From Phoenix dactylifera (taxonomy: Eukaryota; Streptophyta; Magnoliopsida; Arecales; Arecaceae): 64,000 bases of DNA. The position numbers and the translations under genes were made by a program. The stretch is taken from positions 558,001 to 622,000 of the forward strand of contig NC_052393.1 in assembly GCF_009389715.1 (NCBI RefSeq), in the 5' to 3' direction. How positions within the stretch are numbered: position 1 is the stretch's first letter; every line of letters begins with the position of its first letter. The notes under the pieces were generated by a model that was not told the DNA's origin, did not search any database, and saw only the letters and a program-made list of their open reading frames with translations. This document shows positions 61,601 to 64,000 of this stretch, piece after piece.

Positions 61601-63906
61601 TTATAAAAGGGAAAAAGAAAACCTCTAGAATCTCTAATAATGTTTGAAGTTACAAATGCATTGTCATGGTGTATTTTGCTAATTTATTTGCAGACAGTTC
61701 ACCAAATGTACTCCACTAAATTCCATAACCAGTTATCATCTTCAAACTTAGTTCCAACCGAAACAGATAGAAGTTAAGACCTGAATAAACCGATAAAGGC
61801 CGGGTATTGCCATGATATCTCCACCCAGCAACTTAAGTCCAAAGTCCACACGTGGCTGCAATAAGATTGAAGAAGAAGATCAGTAGCTTTGCTGTGAAAT
61901 ATGATCTAACAATACATACATACGTGCGCACATACATGCACATGCACGCGTGCAGGCACACGCAACATGCATACACACACAAGGACACACACACATTCAA
62001 TTACCTTTTCCATTAAAGACACGCTCAAATTTGCAAAGCATGGAAAGCTTGGCACAAGTGGCTTTAGAGTAATCCGTGGTACCAAAAATATTTGTAATTG
62101 CAGCAGCTGTGAACACCAAAAATGTCTTATTAGTTGCATATGTTTGCATATTGTTTTAACCCCTGGTATGACTTGGAACATATCTGACCTGCACCGTCAC
62201 TCTGAAAGACAAAAGCTTAAGGCTTACAGATATGTTGGCATTGCCAGCCCAACGCACCCCAGGCTCAATAGCTAATTGTTTCTCTTGAGTTTCATAAACT
62301 TTAACACCTGTTAGATCAGAAAGATGAACAAGATAAGCAAGAGAAAGAATGAAGTTTACTAACATCAAATCTTAATACCCTAAGAGAATGAGTATCAAAG
62401 GACAAACAAACAACCAAGAAAAACCTAAAAGAACATTTTACACCAGCTCACCATATTAATATAAATAATTTTGTTGAGTTTTAGTTAACTTTTGAAAAAT
62501 GAACTGATATTCATTTCTTATGTAAATGAAAATGATGTCAAGAAAATTGAAAGATACTCAATGGATCATATCCATATCCAGGTTTTCTTGTAACAAAATA
62601 AATGAAGAGACTACTGAAGGCATATCCAGTCGAATTAAAATAAGGTTGATGAAGTGGAAAGGTGCTCCAAAGCTGTTAAGAGATCAACACATGCCTCCAA
62701 CATTGTATGGTCTAATTTCTCAAAAAAAAGGGGGTAAAAAAACATCACATGGTCAAAATGTTCGACAATAAAAAGGGCATACAAATGAAGACCTAGAGCA
62801 AGAAAGATATTATGTCAAAAACTCCCTCTCCTGCCCTATTGTATAAAACAAAAAAGAATGAGAAAAACTCAATGTTTAATTTCATAATGAAGCTCAGAAA
62901 AATTATGTTATAAAATGTATAGAACAGCAACTCTACTAGAAAATGGCCTCTATATTTCGAGGGCAATCTGAGATCATCTGTTTTAAGATATCTGAAGAAC
63001 TTTCTTCAAAAGGCAAGGAGGGTTCAAAGAACCCAAACCCCTCCCCCCCCACCCTCATTTATTATAAATAAAAGGCTTATTTAAAAACCTTCAGATTGCA
63101 GAAATTGTTCTAGTGCAGAAAACAATTTAAGGAATGCAACAAATAATAATATATTTGGAAATTATGACACAAATATAGCAGAAGTTTGCCTGCAATAAAT
63201 CACATCATCAAAATTTCTTATAAAAGAAAAGAAAAAAAAAAACTATTTCTATTTTATGAGTAGACTTTAAGCAGATGCTGTAAAGAATTTACTGCACTTT
63301 ACATGGAGAATTGCACTTAGATTATCTCATAGTTTTAAATATTTCTCAGTTACAAGTCTTGAATGATCATGTGCTTAGATGATATGACACGTCAGTCAAG
63401 TTCATCTCCTACTTCAATCCAAGACTCATGCAATCCTATGAAAAATAAGTATAACCCTCTTGTACAAATCATATGAGATAAAATTGGCATCATCAAAATA
63501 TTAAAAAAGATTTTAATATTGCCAGAGTTTTTTCCTATGCTGCATTCTGAAAGGTTTTTACTTAAAGTGCTTAGAGGAAGAGAAAAGAAACGCACCATGA
63601 ATTGTAGGTGGAAGAGTACCAAGAGTTAGATGGTCAAATTCAATGGATTCTAAGCAATATTTCCCAATATATTGATCAAATATTGGCTTTGTTGTGCTTC
63701 TTATTGTACTGCATATTGCCTGTGTTCATTCATACAATTTTAAGACAATGAGCGCCAAGTGAAGTCATTATCAAATACCTGCAGAAGTACCTATTCTAAG
63801 AAAAACAACAAAAAAATTCAACTCTACTGAATGAAACATATAAAAGTTGAAGAACCTTATCCAGGTACGGCCATATATCAAACATAAATTTATTCATCCA
63901 GTCAAC
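55632..63906 (-). CDS. SYT: Plant synaptotagmin (SYT1/2/3-like, SMP-C2A-C2B), 5' end missing
   Basis: Ten exons join in phase: 63906-63856, 63719-63596, 62307-62189, 62106-62005, 61855-61781, 58685-58609, 58196-57947, 57840-57475, 55976-55848 and 55760-55632. They give 473 residues plus stop. The first exon seen begins VDWMNKF inside the SMP region. The N-terminal membrane anchor, perhaps 65-75 residues, is beyond the right edge. The SMP lipid-transfer domain covers visible residues 1 to about 180, with TLGTLPPTIHG, RWAGNANISV, RITLKPLVPSFPCFAN and DFGLKLLGGDIMAIPGLYR. C2A (about 190-295) has acidic ligands in MDFLGKSDPYVKL and VYDWEKV..HD. C2B (about 353-465) reads NVEGKHHNNPYA and EVMSKRRGF, with few acidic ligands. 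Plant SYTs tether ER to plasma membrane in calcium responses. Between the sixth and fifth exon from the start lies a 3.1-kb intron with a SINE and a hAT element. Confidence 0.94.
56840..57210. repeat. Diverged tandem repeats in a synaptotagmin intron
   Basis: About four to five degenerate units of 60-110 bp follow the plan G(T)TAGAGGTCCACT, A(A/G)AACA(G/A)..GTGATAC, then a TGCATGC/CACGCAC segment. Starts are near 56838, 56939, 57003, 57087 and 57166. A (GAAAA)n microsatellite (about 56908-56932) lies in unit 1. Confidence 0.6.
59058..59183 (-). mobile_element. Short tRNA-derived SINE in a synaptotagmin intron
   Basis: On the minus strand TAGTTCAGCTGGTTAGCATC matches a Pol III A box, and TGTTCAAACCCTGG about 30 bp later a B box. 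The element ends after TGTTTCTC in a short A run. It is in the same orientation as the host gene. No acceptor stem is present, so it is not a tRNA gene. Confidence 0.6.
59496..60081. mobile_element. hAT-like non-autonomous element with perfect 8-bp TSD
   Basis: The ends CAAGGTTTGCTGAACCA and (inverted) CAAGGTTCACCTAACCA fit the hAT YARNG rule. ACTCATAG flanks both sides exactly (59488-59495 and 60082-60089). The 586-bp interior has GTACCG/CGGTAC motifs and a purine-rich GAGAGGGAGAG region. It has no transposase, so it would need help in trans. Confidence 0.9.
60090..61780. other. Rest of the 3.1-kb synaptotagmin intron
   Basis: No exon or recognisable element. The stretch at 60150-60600 is G-rich on the plus strand and may be an older insertion. 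A mixed pyrimidine stretch precedes 61781. Confidence 0.4.
61915..61995. repeat. CA/TG-rich microsatellite in a synaptotagmin intron
   Basis: Interrupted ACATACATACG, GCACATGCACGCGTGC and ACACACAC stretches lie in the 149-bp intron between exons 62106-62005 and 61855-61781, ending about 10 bp from the 62005 splice donor. Confidence 0.8.
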
Positions 63907-64000
63907 CTGCAGAAGAAAAGGGGAAGAACTCTTAACAAAATATACACATTTACTAAGGCAGAGCAATGAAATTGCTAGGACACAATTGTTATGGTGCATA

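Noticed and set aside
1..64000. CRISPR arrays, operons or bacterial-type defence systems
   Set aside because: The window is eukaryotic nuclear DNA with spliced genes; no regularly spaced palindromic repeats or clustered same-strand ORFs are present.

Overview
The window looks like nuclear DNA of a flowering plant, most likely a monocot and plausibly a palm. It shows AT-rich intergenic DNA, long TE-filled introns, a GC-rich last exon in a CNGC gene, CT-rich leaders and plant-type gene families. The palm assignment is inference. All exon models were built by hand from conserved protein motifs, GT/AG sites and reading-phase continuity.

Five protein-coding genes are supported. From left to right: (1) the 5' part of an ENTH-domain epsin gene (EPSIN2/3-like), minus strand, 907-4566, with a non-coding leader exon near 5500 and a 3' end left of the window; (2) a complete LONELY GUY cytokinin-activating phosphoribohydrolase, minus strand, 14548-19355, seven exons, 212 aa; (3) a complete spliceosomal Sm D2 gene, plus strand, leader near 34.6 kb and coding exons 38961-46632, 105 aa spread over 12 kb; (4) a complete group III cyclic-nucleotide-gated channel, minus strand, 48419-52283, seven exons, 711 aa; (5) most of a plant synaptotagmin (SMP-C2A-C2B), minus strand, 55632-63906, whose N-terminal exons lie right of the window. 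These genes act in vesicle trafficking, hormone activation, splicing, calcium entry and membrane contact sites. They do not form one pathway.

The rest is introns and intergenic DNA with small transposable elements, several with diagnostic ends. There are two families of miniature LTR elements (TRIMs); one copy is complete, with a GATAC target duplication, a primer-binding site and a purine tract. There are hAT-like elements with YARNG ends, one with a perfect 8-bp duplication. A 481-bp MITE sits in one half of a tandem duplication whose other half keeps the empty site. There are also tRNA-related SINEs, LINE tails, LTR remnants and a decayed U6 snRNA copy.

I found no CRISPR array, operon or obviously new enzymatic system. 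The most interesting material is the set of small mobile elements, including a TRIM LTR carrying an snRNA-type promoter motif, and the TE-swollen SmD2 gene.
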